Counted from the stretch's first letter, positions 1 to 10,577 are shown. The stretch: DNA of 64,000 bases from Euclidia mi (GCA_944739405.2 OX123197.2:1371501-1435500), one strand, 5' to 3'. The notes: generated from the letters alone by a model not told the origin. Numbers and translations: made by a program.

Positions 1-131
1 CTGTAGTGTATCTGTCAGTCAGTCGCAACGCAAGAATTTTATATACATATTATACAGATATATTTCTCTCGAACCTCATCTCCAAAATTTTAGTGAAATA
101 AAGTAATAAAAAACTCTTTCTTTCTCCCCAG
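1..131 (+). other. Intron end and splice acceptor
   Basis: AT-rich sequence ends in a pyrimidine tract (ctctttctttctcccc) and AG, a good acceptor for the exon at 132. The first 50 bases contain the motif cgcaagaattttatatacat, also seen in reverse near 11385-11415 (ataaaattcttgtgtt, followed by a gactgactgaca run), so the intron end probably contains an old interspersed repeat. Confidence 0.6.
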
Positions 132-297
132 TTACCCATCGTGTTCCGGCGCCATAGCACCAGGTCTCGCAGCAGACATGCACTTCAAAGACGACGTGAT
201 CGCGTTCATCGGTCCTGCCTGTGCCTTCGCGTTGGAACCTGTCGCCAGGCTCGCGGCGTATTGGAACACGCCCATCATCACTGGGATGGGAGACCAG
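132..297 (+). CDS. Internal exon of a receptor guanylate cyclase / natriuretic-peptide-receptor-like gene (ANF_receptor domain)
   Basis: The exon begins after a pyrimidine-rich acceptor (tttctccccag, AG at 130-131) and ends before a GTAAAA donor at 298. One base completes a split codon, and 133-297 then reads 55 codons without a stop, starting YPSCSGAIAPGLAADM and ending YWNTPIITGMGDQ. The core IGPACAFALEPVARLAAYWN resembles the extracellular ligand-binding (periplasmic-binding-like) domain of receptor guanylate cyclases and natriuretic peptide receptors, where a GP-C/A...PVARLAA-W..P...G pattern is typical. In that family the domain lies outside the cell and controls an intracellular cyclase that makes cGMP. 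Codon use is GC-rich, unlike the AT-rich surroundings. Insect Gyc32E-type receptors are my best guess, from memory only. The 3' phase is 0. No second exon of this gene was recognised, so the rest is presumably a large repeat-filled intron or lies outside the window. Confidence 0.85.
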
Positions 298-321
298 GTA
301 AAACAGTGCTAGATAACATAG

Positions 322-560
322 TTATGTGACCGCACGGTTGGCGTAGTCGTTTAAGCGGCCGCCTCACCGGTTGACACTGCGCCGAGTGTTGTGGGTTCGG
401 TCCCCACACGATACAACACTTTGTGTGATTCACAAATTGTTGTTTCGAGTCTGGGTGTTCATTGTGTCTGTTACTTGTATGTCTGTAAAGTCCTCCGCGA
501 TACAGGATTTAGTCCTAATGCGAAAGTTGTCTAGGATTTATTCCGTAGTATTTCTAACTC
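322..560 (+). mobile_element. tRNA-derived SINE, 25-30 bp downstream of the splice donor
   Basis: There is an A-box-like segment at about 338-356 (TTGGCGTAGTCGTTTAAGCG) and a B-box at 391-403 (gtgggttcggtcc), spaced as in a tRNA-type pol III promoter. A unique body follows (gtttcgagtctgggtgttca). A diverged copy is on the minus strand at 3431-3700. Boundaries are approximate and no target duplication was found. Confidence 0.65.
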
Positions 561-1527
561 TACATTTTTTAATAAGTGTATTACGAACTGCCGCCAAAGA
601 GGTTTAAAGCAGCGAAATAAGGCTATAATATGCAATTGGATATTTCAATACCTACTTTATTGTTTTTCCATAATGTGTTTATAGGTGGTAGGTACATAAA
701 TTCTTAAGCTAGATACAATTATGGACCCTGCTGGGCACAGCATAGTTTATAATAAACTCATTTGTACATAAATAATATTCGATAAATTGTATTTCAAAAT
801 TAATAAATAGGTCTTAAAACAGGAGAGAGGAATATGTTGTATGTATTTCAATGTATTTATAATTAAGTCAAAGTACACTCATTAGTTCAATAAATATTAT
901 AATTGGTAGGGTAGGTAACTATTTATGTTTATATATTTAATTGTTTATTTTTAATATAATTAAATTATTTGGTTTTTGCTTTCTAATATTATACTGAATC
1001 ATTATGTCAAATATGTAAGTATAAGCGATAATTAATTTTTTAATTAATAAGCAATGGATTAGATTATTAAATATTGATTGTGGTGTCATTCATAAAATCT
1101 TTGACATTATAATAGGTTTTACTATGCAGAAATAGTTTTAATTTAATTATAAATGAATTAAAATTAGTTTCCTTTTTTATATTTTCTGGCAGCTAATTGT
1201 AAATTTTTATTGACATTACATGCGGGCTTGGATTTATAATAGATAGTGGTTGAAAACCTTCAGGTCTACTTTTACCTTTTTACAATAATTTTATAAGTTT
1301 ATGTTAGCTATTAATTCTGTAATGTTTTGTCAAATCGCTTGATTCGTTACTAAAATGGAGGACCCGAAAGTTTGTCTGAAATCTCTCTGATTTGCTTTTG
1401 CTTGAAAGCTCGTAATACATAGAATATAATAATAATAATATTCTATTTATTCTATTCATACAACAGCATTTAGTCCCAAACTACATAAGCAGAGCTTGTA
1501 CTATAAATACTAGTCATTGCATAAATA
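561..1527. other. AT-rich intronic sequence, no gene seen
   Basis: Low-complexity AT-rich DNA with many stops in all frames and no splice-bounded coding segment. A short ATT run (aataataataatattc) is near 1425-1441. I see nothing else. Confidence 0.6.
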
Positions 1528-1935
1528 TCCTCATCCTCTTAGCGTTATCCCAGTTTCAACCTGGGGTCCGCTTACTAGTCTAACCGGCTTTGGCTGAATA
1601 TTAGCTTTTCTACGGACCGACTGCCTGTCTGACCTCTGCAACCCAAGGGATAGCGATATTCCATGGTTTAGACTAGTGTCAGTTTATTTAGAAGGTACTG
1701 ACGCCCTATAACGACTGTCAAAGATTTTCATGACAACCGGGGCCGACGTCTTAACGTGGTCTCCGAGGTACGGGGCTAGCGATAATTAGCAATTTAATAC
1801 GCACACTACTCCAAAAAGTCATTGGTGCGCGCCATAGAATCGAACTCACACGCACATTACTCCAAAAAGTCATTAGTGCGCGCCGTGGATTCGAACCCGA
1901 TACCCCTGCATGGCAGTCTGTTGGTGTCTATCGCT
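1528..1935 (-). mobile_element. tRNA-like SINE, copy 1 of a two-copy family in the window
   Basis: Starts tcctcttagcgttatcccag and ends in a reverse tRNA-like head (ggattcgaaccc near 1890; its complement is a B-box). About 85 percent similar by eye to 45655-46015, with which it shares caacctggggtccgcttact and ggttttagactagtgtcagt-like blocks. This copy carries the head module twice in tandem (acgcacactactccaaaaag and acgcacattactccaaaaag). Confidence 0.65.
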
Positions 1936-1989
1936 GCCTTTTAGTCATTGCATAAACATTTATACATTATACACAGTAATAGACCCCAG

Positions 1990-2115
1990 ACCAAGACAAA
2001 CATCAATGTTCACGCACACAAAATATGTTTGACTTGAGCGGGAATCGAACCTGAGACCTTCGGCGTAGCAGTCGGTTACAGTCCCGCTCCGCCAACCGGT
2101 CGTCAATATTGCTCT
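1990..2115 (-). mobile_element. tRNA-like SINE head fragment
   Basis: The minus strand holds a B-box (AGGTTCGATTCCCGC, complement of 2038-2052) and an upstream A-box-like segment (GGCGGAGCGGGACTG). The body is not identifiable. The predicted 69-aa reading frame across it has no protein features. Confidence 0.5.
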
Positions 2116-2485
2116 TTACTTTATACAATGGCAAATATTTTAGCCAAATTGGTTTTGAGCCTAGAATAAACTGTGTGGGTAATATCCTTGAGTGATTGCG
2201 AGTGTCAGGCAAGGAAGGGTAGCTGATATTGGTACCATTGTTATATTGGATACTTTAACACACATCTAATACACTGAATTTTACTGGGATGGGGAATTGA
2301 ATTCTACAATTGTACTGAGTTTTCAATTTCATTGTAGAATTACTTTATTTATGTGTATTTTATTTATTACAAAATACGTATACATGTATGTATACATATA
2401 CTGTTGTACAATTTAGTTAGCTCTACTCAGTGTGGTGTATGTAGTAGAATATCATAGGTAATATTAATCTATATTTATGTAAATC

Positions 2486-2750
2486 TGGACTGCCTCCGTG
2501 GTCCAGTGGATAGCGTATGCGACTGCTGATCGGAGGTCCCGGGTTCGATTCCCGGGTCGGGCAAAAGTGTTACTGGGTTTTTCCGAATTCTCAGTAGCAG
2601 CTGGAGTCTGGTGATGCCCGGTAACGGCAATAGGCTCGCCCCCTATTACATGGGACCTAAAAATTCATGGCGAAATGTGGTTGTAATATTAAATTTCTGC
2701 TTACCCCTTCGGGGATTACAGGCGTGAGTCTACAAAAAATTATAGAAAAA
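2486..2750 (+). mobile_element. Full-length tRNA-derived SINE with RTE-like 3' tail
   Basis: Flanked by a perfect 10-bp duplication TATGTAAATC (2476-2485 and 2751-2760). The A-box region TGGTCCAGTGGATAGCG is at 2499-2515 and the B-box GGTTCGATTCC at 2542-2552. The 3' part carries the core ggcaataggctcgcc and ends in taccccttcggggattaca / ggcgtgagtctac, which is the 3' end of the RTE LINE at 38741-39747. Confidence 0.9.
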
Positions 2751-2754
2751 TATG

Positions 2755-2905
2755 TAAATCCTCATTGTTACCGCATGCCTTTTGCATTCAACCGGCTACT
2801 ATTCTTACCGGAATAATAGCTTTTCCACAGTGCGACTGCCGTCTGAAATTCGCAGCTCAAAGGGATAATAATATCCCATGATTTAGATCACTGTCAGAAT
2901 GTAAC
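2755..2905 (+). repeat. Fragment of the 1528/45655 repeat family
   Basis: Contains aatagcttttccacagtgcg, gactgccgtctgaaatt and gggataataatatcccatga, diverged matches to 1590-1690 and 45720-45800. The head and both ends are missing. Confidence 0.5.
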
Positions 2906-3430
2906 GACTAGCTGTCATGTAAAATTGTTTATTTTCTTGTCGATCTTTTTCACTTATTTGGCATATTTTTGATTTAAATCATAGTATTGTATAGTTGCCC
3001 TATAATGCATTTTAGTAAGTAAGAAATTAGAATGACTAAAGAGTATTGAAACTAAAATAATTCATACGAAAAATTCGCAGTTAGTTATAACATAATATAT
3101 ATTAATTATAATATTTATATAACATAATTTGTACGTGTTACAATAGGGGCTATTTGTTCGGGACGTAATCTTCTTTGTGGATAGTTGTCCAGAACGTGAC
3201 GGGGTAAGTGTCAACGAGCTATTAATAGATGAGAACAACTTACTAGAAATCTGAATTCAATATTAATATAAGTATATTGTTAACACTATATTTATTAATG
3301 GAATATTTTTAGAATTCTGTAAAATTTTGTTCTCCCTTGTGCTCATACTACAAAGTGTTCCAGAAGAATTTCGGCAAATGGAAATTCCTGCAATTTTGTT
3401 AAATAGGCAGTTCTTGGTCTGCTTTCAAAA
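2906..3430. other. AT-rich sequence, no feature seen
   Basis: No gene, tRNA-like head or TIR was recognised. The segment is AT-rich, with a short TA-rich run near 3090-3125. Confidence 0.5.
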
Positions 3431-3700
3431 ATTACAAAGCTAGTAATTGGTCGTGTGTCACGTCGAGTGAGCTTTAGAAACATTCAATCAACGGACTTAA
3501 CAATTTTCCTAAATCGGGTCTAATATATAGCTCATAATAATTGATTTTATGGCGTTTTTCGGTGGCCAGCGAATGGGTTAAAGTACCCAGACTCGAATCA
3601 ACAATATGTGTTACAATGTGTTGTCGTGTGTAGATCGAACCCACAACACTCAGCGCAGTTCTACAGTGCGGCGACCGCTTCAACCACTACACCATGCAGT
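3431..3700 (-). mobile_element. tRNA-derived SINE, same family as 322-560
   Basis: On the minus strand the B-box (GGGTTCGATCTAC, complement of about 3631-3643) is preceded by an A-box-like TGTAGTGGTTGAAGCGGTCG. The sequence between them (cactgtagaactgcgctgag) resembles 368-390. Ends are approximate. Confidence 0.6.
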
Positions 3701-3848
3701 TCACCTTCTTTACTAAAGTAAAAAAAACTAGCTTATACATTATATACTACTATCGACACGAAACAATAAATTGTGGATCGAGTGGACCACTCAAAGTAGT
3801 CTCGTGTGATGGTCGAACCCACAACACAGTAGCATAGCCCTGAACTCA

Positions 3849-4345
3849 AGTCAAGTCAAAATCGTTTATTCATCTAGGTCACAAGGTGACGCTTATTAAA
3901 GTCATTTTTTTAAATCGAATTACTGAATGCTTCTACATTTACATTTACTGCCTCGTTCGCAAAGCAATAGGTAGAACACAGATATAGATCTACATAGATA
4001 ACGCAATTATCACGATTTGTATTGAAACCAAGCGTGCCGACTTTTTAATACCTACTGTGACGTTGCCTGTATCACGAAGTCGAAGCGATGCGCGACAGTA
4101 TCGCTTGTGCGATATTCATCGTCTCCTAATACACAACGTCAGATCAAACGTCCGAAGCAAACGCGGCAACGTAATGTGAATAAAGTTTACTTAACGGTAA
4201 AACGGACGCGCGGGGACTGAAGTTAGTGGCGACCAAGCTCGACGCTTGGTCGGAGTTCAGACACGCGAAGTGCATGCATTTGCGTTATCTATGTAGATCT
4301 ATGTCTATGAGGTAGAACTATGAGAAAGAACGGGCAATAAAACTC
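3849..4345 (-). mobile_element. LINE 3' end fragment, interrupted by a MITE at 3978-4309
   Basis: Starts with a (TCAAG)n-like tail and ttattcatctaggtcacaag / gtgacgcttatta. It continues past the MITE with gagaaagaacgggcaataaa. The same 3' region occurs at 51215-51570 (-) and 5140-5375 (+). It is non-coding LINE 3' sequence; the clade cannot be assigned from it. Confidence 0.65.
3978..4309. mobile_element. 332-bp MITE with about 27-bp TIRs and a 9-bp target duplication
   Basis: The TIRs read agatatagatctacataga / taacgcaa on the left and the reverse complement of ttgcgttatctatgtagatc / tatgtct on the right, with one mismatch. The flanking duplication is AGGTAGAAC (3969-3977 and 4310-4318). 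The interior is GC-richer (gcgatgcgcgacagtatcgc) and non-coding. A 9-bp duplication fits Mutator-like or Merlin-like elements; with no transposase the superfamily stays open. Confidence 0.85.
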
Positions 4346-4684
4346 GTGGACTCGTGAACCAAGAAGTGAGCGCTTAAACCACTATGACAAACGTGAAATG
4401 ACATGGCGCTTTTGAGTTGAAGTATGATGTATAGAAAGCCTTGATTTCATTTAAATGGTGGAGTGACATTTTATGAGACTTTTTTTGTTTGATGCACTTG
4501 TATTGTTACGTGTTGGGACATTTAAATTGAAATTTAAGTACTTTAAAAATATACTGAAATATGAAGCAATGTTAGTCTTAAGACTGTGGTAAGTCACAAG
4601 AAAAAAGAACAAACTGTAATATTCAGAGTTACCTGGGTTGACTGTTATTTTAATTAATTTCAATTCTCGTAAATATCAGAATTA

Positions 4685-4910
4685 CATACACATACATAGA
4701 CTCACGCCTGTTTCCCCGAAGGGGTAGGTAGAGGCATATTAAACGCCCACTTTTCGCCAGTGTTTTGATCCCACGCTATTACGTGGCGAGCCTATTGCCG
4801 CTTATCGGGATATTTTGTTGCCAGAGCCTCGTCCGTTGATCGGCAGGTGCACCACTTGCAGGCGAGGTTGGCTTGGGACCCTAAGTTCTTGGTGGGAACC
4901 CTATGCACCC
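4685..4910 (-). mobile_element. Full-length SINE with a non-tRNA-looking head and RTE-like tail
   Basis: Flanked by an 11-bp duplication TATCAGAATTA (4674-4684, 4911-4921). On the minus strand it starts GGGTGCATAGGGTTCCCACC, runs through ggcaataggctcgcc and ends in ggggaaacaggcgtgagtct / atgtatgtgtatg. The copy at 58820-59048 has the same 5' end, so this is the true start. Confidence 0.9.
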
Positions 4911-5139
4911 TATCAGAATTAAACAAATATTAAATTCATGGATTTAAAGTCTTAAATAAGTTAAGACCTTAAAAATGATAGGTTACGTTATTATCACGTA
5001 AATAATAGTTATTCAATGTTTGACAAGCAATTCTGTGTTTCAAACGTTTTACGGCTGACTGTTAAATCAAGTCTAAATAAATACCAAATGAACATAATTT
5101 ATTGCTTGAGTACGATATCAATAATTATTTATTTTTGCA

Positions 5140-5375
5140 TTAGTAGATAACTTACAATGTGAAATAGTTGCAGCTCCTTACAAAGTTAAGATGTAAAACC
5201 ACTATACCTACTGGCAATTAAAAAGAGTGGCCATGAGTTTTAGTGCCCGTTCTTTCTCGTGGCTCTACCTATTACATTGCGAAATCATCTAGTAATTAAC
5301 TTTAATTTTTAACGTTCATAAGCGTCAATTTGTGGCCTTAATGAGTAACTCATTTTGACTTTGACTAAATCTACT
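5140..5375 (+). mobile_element. LINE 3' end fragment
   Basis: Contains gtgaaatagttgcagctcct, ccatgagttttagtgcccgt and gcgtcaatttgtggccttaa, with a tail rich in actttga. It is the reverse-oriented relative of 51215-51570 and 3849-3977. There is no coding capacity. Confidence 0.65.
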
Positions 5376-6654
5376 TCACATGTAACCTGACTTGCAAGGG
5401 AATAAGTCACTTTAAAAACGAAAGACATAGGCAATAAGAGAAAATATAGGCATACCTACTTTTAAAATATTACTTTATGGCCTATCTTTTTCGCTTGAAC
5501 ATAATATTACATCACATAAATCATTTTAAACCAAACTTTAAATCCCAAAATCCTAAAAATAATTGAGGTTGAGTCTTTTAGACCCAACTGACAAGAATAA
5601 TTTCTCTGACATTTGTTTTAATAGAATTAACGAGTATAATTTATGACGTCGGTTTGCTACGCGCGTAGCAAGTGCTACGAAGACACGTAGCGGCGTAGGC
5701 GTAGTTTGCGGTTGACGTGCTTTATTAGTGCAGATATTATTTATCACAAGCTGTTCCAGATTGCTATGGGTTTGGTTCCAGATGGTTATTAGTGTAAGTA
5801 TGAGATATTAATTAATGTAATAAATTCTTTCAATATATGAGAATGTGTAGTAAATTGTATGGATTTTATTCAACAAGTCACGGGTTTAGTGCCTATTCCT
5901 CGTATTAATAATGTGTCTTGAAGTCAACGTTTGTAGTATTTGCCGTATTTTTCGGTTTTATGGCGTTACACAATTATTATTTGTCTAGATTCTATAGTAT
6001 TGTACCACATACACACAACACCATCTACTATGGGTACTAAATAATGGATAAACATACATAAGTATTTTTTGCTAGTAAATGTTATCGAATTAATAATTTA
6101 GAATCGGTAACACTATTATCTTTATTATTATATGAAACGCAGGCAGTAAACAGAGATAATTAATGACCAATAACTAACATTTAGTTTCATTTATTGGTAT
6201 TGTTAGTGCCATCAAACAGCGACCGTAGTGGCTAAAGTCAATTGTAATCCACCGCTAATATGTTCGATGCGAAACTTTAGACCTATCTCTCATCGGATCT
6301 TTTGTTTGACCTTCTACACTTTACTACACTCTTGGCCTTTTGTTATCTATTGAATTTCGTAGACTAGCTGTTGGCCACGACTTTGCACGTGCATGTATGG
6401 TAATACTACAAACAGTTAGTAGAAGTAATCAAAGACCAAACTTTAAATCCCAAAAATAAAGACGTGGCTGAGGTGAATCAGCTCTTGTTTTAACCCCTTC
6501 AAGTTTTATTTACGTAATAAAAGTATTCCATGTCTGACTCTTCTTCTTAGCGTGTCGATGGCAGTCTAACTTTATTCAGCCCAAAACTTAGCCACGAGTA
6601 GGTCTGACTTTAAGGACTAATCTTTTAGCTGTTAAATTCAGTCCACTGTTTTGA
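5376..6654. other. Intronic or intergenic sequence, nothing recognised
   Basis: AT-rich with stops in all frames. A short CG-rich patch at 5650-5710 (gctacgcgcgtagcaagtgc and variants of CTACG) resembles the end of a decayed MITE, but no matching TIR was found. Confidence 0.5.
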
Positions 6655-6950
6655 TGTGAAAACAGGTGCGTGTGGTGACGGGTCCGTGTGGTGATGGATT
6701 AATAATACGGAATGTCACCACCCCATATCATCCCATGGGTGTCGTAAGAGCCAACAAAGGGAGCATATTATGCAGAGAACAGCACTGTAGGACAAGGAAA
6801 ACTTGATACAAACCCTATACCAACCCGTTTGGCCAGCGTGGTATAGTAGGCCGATTCCTCCTTTCAAGGGAGAGGCCTGGTCCAGCAGTGGAATTATAGA
6901 GGCTGGTGATGGTGATATATACGCACACATTTTTGCACTTTGGTAAGAAT
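6655..6950 (+). repeat. Interspersed repeat, copy 1
   Basis: Shares gtgtggtgatggattaataa, catcccatgggtgtcgtaag, accctataccaacccgtttg and aggcctggtccagcagtgga with 9355-9600. Its first half also matches 15960-16075. The 3' motif (agtgga...ggctggtgatggtgat) resembles a LINE-type tail common in moth genomes. The reading frames are broken. Confidence 0.6.
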
Positions 6951-7238
6951 ATCCAGGCACTGTTTTTAAATTTCTATGTCACGTCTCTCACAAGTCGAGT
7001 TCTGTCGAACATTTAAGTCTACGGATAAAGTTCCGAGGGCCCAATAAAGCTTCTTTTGGCATCTCGACAGAGCGATCGTATGTAAGAAGCAGTTGAATTG
7101 GAACGCCGTTTTGACATAATGCTTAAAGTTTCCGCCGAATTTTATAGAGCTGTGTAGGGCTACAAGTAACTGCATAGTATTGTGTAGAGTGGGTCTAGTT
7201 ACTGCAAGTTATTATTATTTTTATAACTATTCGTTATA

Positions 7239-7388
7239 CATACATACATACATACATAGACTCACGCCTGTTTCCCCGAAGGGGTAGGCAGAGGCATATT
7301 AAACGCCCACTTTTCGCCAGTGTTTTGATCCCACGTAATAGGTGGCGAGCCTATTGCCGCTTATTGGGACATTTTGTTATTATTGGCT
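7239..7388 (-). mobile_element. 5'-truncated SINE of the 4685 family
   Basis: Flanked by an 11-bp duplication TATTCGTTATA (7228-7238, 7389-7399). It begins with (catacat)n and gactcacgcctgtttccccg and keeps only the 3' 150 bp of the family. Confidence 0.9.
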
Positions 7389-7399
7389 TATTCGTTATA

Positions 7400-8121
7400 A
7401 TGTCTAACATTTGGTCTAACTAATATTATGCTAATAAAGTATTATAGGAAGAGCCGGAAACCTCGTCATCAAACCAACCCGCCTGGCCAGCGAGCGTGGT
7501 CTAGCATTCCACTGCAGAACATATTCCTCTCCACCTCTCTTAATTTGACTCACAGTTACAGCACTGTGGTTTTTGCTCATCGCAAAGATATTATTAGCTT
7601 CGTGAATAAATATAAACATGTTCGTCTAAACTCTAAATTAAACCCTAGCTCTGTTTCAATTAACCGGTGTCATCCAATACCAGGTTGATAAGTTTACTTG
7701 TTATTTTAATTAATTACATTAGCTTCGCCTCAAATATTGCGCTAATTAGCACGTAAAATAATTAGGATGTAAATTTTAGAATAGATGATTGGATTCAGTA
7801 AAAAGTCAAGTTTCGTTACGATCTGAACTCATGATACATAGAAATAGGTTCTCCGGTTTGCCTATCCAATCGTCACGGTCCGAGAAAACAGAGTTATTTA
7901 TAGATTCAATAAATATGCGCGATTAATTATATTATACTAGTGGATGCTCGCATCTACGCACTCACAGTATTTTTAATTTAAGTTTTTCTGCCCGTTAATT
8001 CATTATTTCGGGAAATCCCTTCTTAGTGCACCCTATAGGCTTCTAAAGGAACATGGATGCCTAAGATGCCTTCTTCATATTCATGCGCCAGTAATTTCGG
8101 CTATACGTTGTCTGTTAGTCC
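7400..8121. other. No gene recognised
   Basis: Mixed sequence between two SINEs. Short overlapping reading frames on both strands (7430-7690) have no recognisable domain and are probably chance. Confidence 0.5.
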
Positions 8122-8130
8122 GTTAGTAAA

Positions 8131-8393
8131 ACCTACATACATAGTCTCACGCCTATATCCCCGAAGAGGTAGGCAAAGGTATATTGTTACACCCACTTTT
8201 CGGCAGATTTATTTTAGTCACACGTAATAGGGGGCGAGCCTATTGCTGTACCGGGCACATTACTAGACTCAGTGCTGCTACTGAGAATTTTCTATCGGAG
8301 AAATCCAATAACACTTTGCCCGACCCGGGGATCGAACCGGAGACCTCCCAATCCCACGCGCACATTTATGCCGCGAGACCAACGAGGCAGTCA
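8131..8393 (-). mobile_element. tRNA-derived SINE with RTE-like tail
   Basis: Flanked by GTTAGTAAA (8122-8130, 8394-8402). The minus strand has the A-box region TTGGTCTCGCGGCATAAATG, a B-box near 8333 (complement of gggatcgaacc), the core ggcaataggctcgcc and the tail ggcgtgagactatgtatg. Same family as 2486-2750 and 16078-16341. Confidence 0.9.
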
Positions 8394-8679
8394 GTTAGTA
8401 AAGCAAGATTTTTGTATATACATATTAGGAAAATAGTCTTCCTTAAGGCCCTCCATGAATGCGTAAGATCGTAAGATCAGAGGAATAAGAGTCAACTTGA
8501 AAGGCAATAATATAAATAAAAGGAGAAAGTTAGACACGTTCAATTACTGAAATATTAACTACTTGTCAGAAGAGAATGGGTTAGGTAAAAAACTGATGCA
8601 AATAGATCATGTTGTTGCTCCTATACAGTTTTATATAAACAACCTAATTATTAAACCAGCCACGCTTATATGTGTTTAA

Positions 8680-8800
8680 CACTAGCGGTCCGTCCCGGCT
8701 TTGCTTGGCTGGACATTTCATCCTCAGCCTTAAACAGTCCACTGCTGGACTAGGCCTCTCCTTGAAAGGAGAAAGGAGACTGTACATTTATAATAAAAAT
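8680..8800 (-). repeat. LINE-tail fragment
   Basis: cagtccactgctggactagg and cctctccttgaaagga are the reverse of 6870-6900. Only the 3' end of that repeat is present. Confidence 0.5.
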
Positions 8801-8955
8801 ATTTTCCCTGGTATTTTACAGAAATATAGCCTATGTTACTCAGGAATACTGTAGCGTTATAAAGGAGCAAGAATTTTTTAAATCGGTCCAGTACTTCTTT
8901 GTTTATTTGTTACACACATTCTGAAATACAAATGTTTCCTCTTTATTATATTAAT

Positions 8956-9172
8956 TACTAGACGATGCCTGCGGTTACACCCGCGTTATTTAAGACTACT
9001 GCTCCACTCCTGTCGCTCATATCGTGATTTTATACAGCCTATAGCCTTCCTCGATAAATGAGCTATCTAACAGTGAAATAATTTTCAAAATCGGACCAGT
9101 AGTTCCTTAGATTAGCGCGTTCAACCAAACAAACAAACCAACTCTTCAGCTTTATATATTAGTATAAGATTA
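8956..9172 (+). repeat. Uninterrupted copy of the repeat that hosts LINE-A
   Basis: Runs from agacgatgcctgcggttaca through cgtgattttatacagcctat and cagtagttccttagattagc to ctttatatattagtataaga. The same sequence is split at 12060-12144 and 37274-37416 by LINE-A. It is useful as the empty-site reference. Confidence 0.85.
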
Positions 9173-9354
9173 GTATCTATAGTATAGATTCACGACGAAT
9201 TATTCAGCGTTTTTAAAACTGGTGTCGGAGCATACGGCACATCAAGTTTGTTGACGCGAGTCATAATTTTTTGGACTTACCCATTGTAGCTAACGGGGTT
9301 CTGACGTTAAGGAAATCTGCCAGCAGTTTTTGTAGCTATTTAATTTCGTAGCAC

Positions 9355-9600
9355 TATAAAGCGTGTGGTGACGGATTAAGAATACGGATTGTCACCAACC
9401 CATATCATCCCATGGGTGTCTTAAGAGCTGACAGAGGGAGCATATAATGCAGAGAACAGCACTGTAAGAGAAGGAAAACTTTATATAAACCCTATACCGA
9501 CCCGTTTGGTCAGGGTAGTATAGTAAGCCAATTCCTCCTTTCAAAAGACAGGCCTAGTCCAGCAGTGGACTGTTAAAGGCTGATGTTGATAAAGCCAGTT
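9355..9600 (+). repeat. Interspersed repeat, copy 2
   Basis: Second copy of 6655-6950, sharing atcatcccatgggtgtctta, accctataccgacccgtttg and ggcctagtccagcagtggac. Confidence 0.6.
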
Positions 9601-9604
9601 TAAA

Positions 9605-9720
9605 ATGATTGTGGGTCACTTACTAGACTAACCAGATTCGACAGAATTTTAGCTTTCCCCATAGCGATTGCCGCCTGGTCACCGCTACCCAAAGAGATAG
9701 CGATGATCCATTCGATCATT
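9605..9720 (+). repeat. Fragment of the 1528/45655 family
   Basis: ggtcacttactagactaacc and ccgctacccaaagagatagc match 1570-1660 and 45700-45785 with divergence. Confidence 0.5.
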
Positions 9721-10495
9721 AATATATTATTGAATTGCTATTTTTTTTCTCATGGCAATACATAATTACAAATTTAATTATTTCGCCAAACTGCATGACA
9801 GTTTGTTGACAAAAGCTGTGCACTCACTTAATCTTATACTAATTGTGTATACGTATTACATTTCTATCGACAAAGCACTTAAATCTAAATACACAACTTA
9901 TGGAGGTAGATATAAATAATTATAGGTACAGCTACATTATTCAACCAGTCCATATTCTGCAATTAATTTCAGAGGAACGCCTCTATATAATATAAAAGTG
10001 TAGGTAGATATTTCATTTAAAATTATATTTGTAAATATAGAGCTTGTTTTAATCAAAACTTTATAATGTATTCTGTGAAGGGTTAGTTAAATGGCCTCAT
10101 CAATCATTTGGCTTTGTATTTAAAACGTTGCGTTATTTAAAAAAGTGATAAGGCATATTTTGTTTGCCTTTGGTATTTTTGTTAACATTTGCGTATAAAG
10201 TGGATGCGGTCGGTAAGCTCTATAGTCAAAAGTTACATTTTAAGTTACCAGTCATATACTTCAATTTCTGTTGGTCTTATATTTTATTGTAACTCAAATC
10301 TATACTACCTAATATCACAGTCTAATAATCCATGTATTTATACTGTGCTAATATTATAAAGCTGAAGATTTTTTTTGTTGGTTCGTCTGACCGCGGTAAT
10401 CTCAGGAACTACTGGCTCGATATACATATCGAGTTGGATAGCGCACTTAACGATAAAGGTTATATGGACCATATAATATAGCACATATAAGAGAT
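9721..10495. other. AT-rich sequence, nothing recognised
   Basis: No coding, tRNA-like or TIR signal. Near 10370-10430 a short piece (gaactactggctcgatatac) resembles the 9080-9120 part of the lepidopteran repeat. Confidence 0.5.
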
Positions 10496-10577
10496 ATGTC
10501 AGGATCGTTGCAAATGGCGTTCCGTAGTGTCTGCCTACCCCTCCGGGAAACAGGCGTGAGTCTATGTATGTATGTAT
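10496..10577 (+). mobile_element. RTE LINE 3' end, strongly 5'-truncated
   Basis: tgtcaggatcgttgcaaatg, gcctacccctccgggaaaca and ggcgtgagtctatgtatgta match 39667-39747, the 3' end of the RTE LINE, including the codons for the protein's last residues (SAYPSGKQA-type) and the stop. Confidence 0.8.

Larger units (their letters stand above)
3770..4402 (-). mobile_element. SINE of the 322-560 family, split by nested insertions
   Basis: The right part, near 4346-4402, contains gcgcttaaaccactatgac. The left part, 3770-3848, holds the reverse B-box (ggtcgaacccacaacac). Together they match a minus-strand SINE like 3431-3700. The intervening 3849-4345 is a LINE 3' fragment that itself contains a MITE. 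The exact junctions are unclear. Confidence 0.5.

Noticed and set aside
7428..7688. Overlapping 86-aa and 62-aa frames on opposite strands
   Set aside because: No domain, start context or codon bias; they flank a SINE and contain LINE-tail remnants.
1528..9000. tRNA genes at the many B-box hits
   Set aside because: Every hit is followed by a SINE body and tail or lacks pairing acceptor stems. No intact cloverleaf was found by eye.
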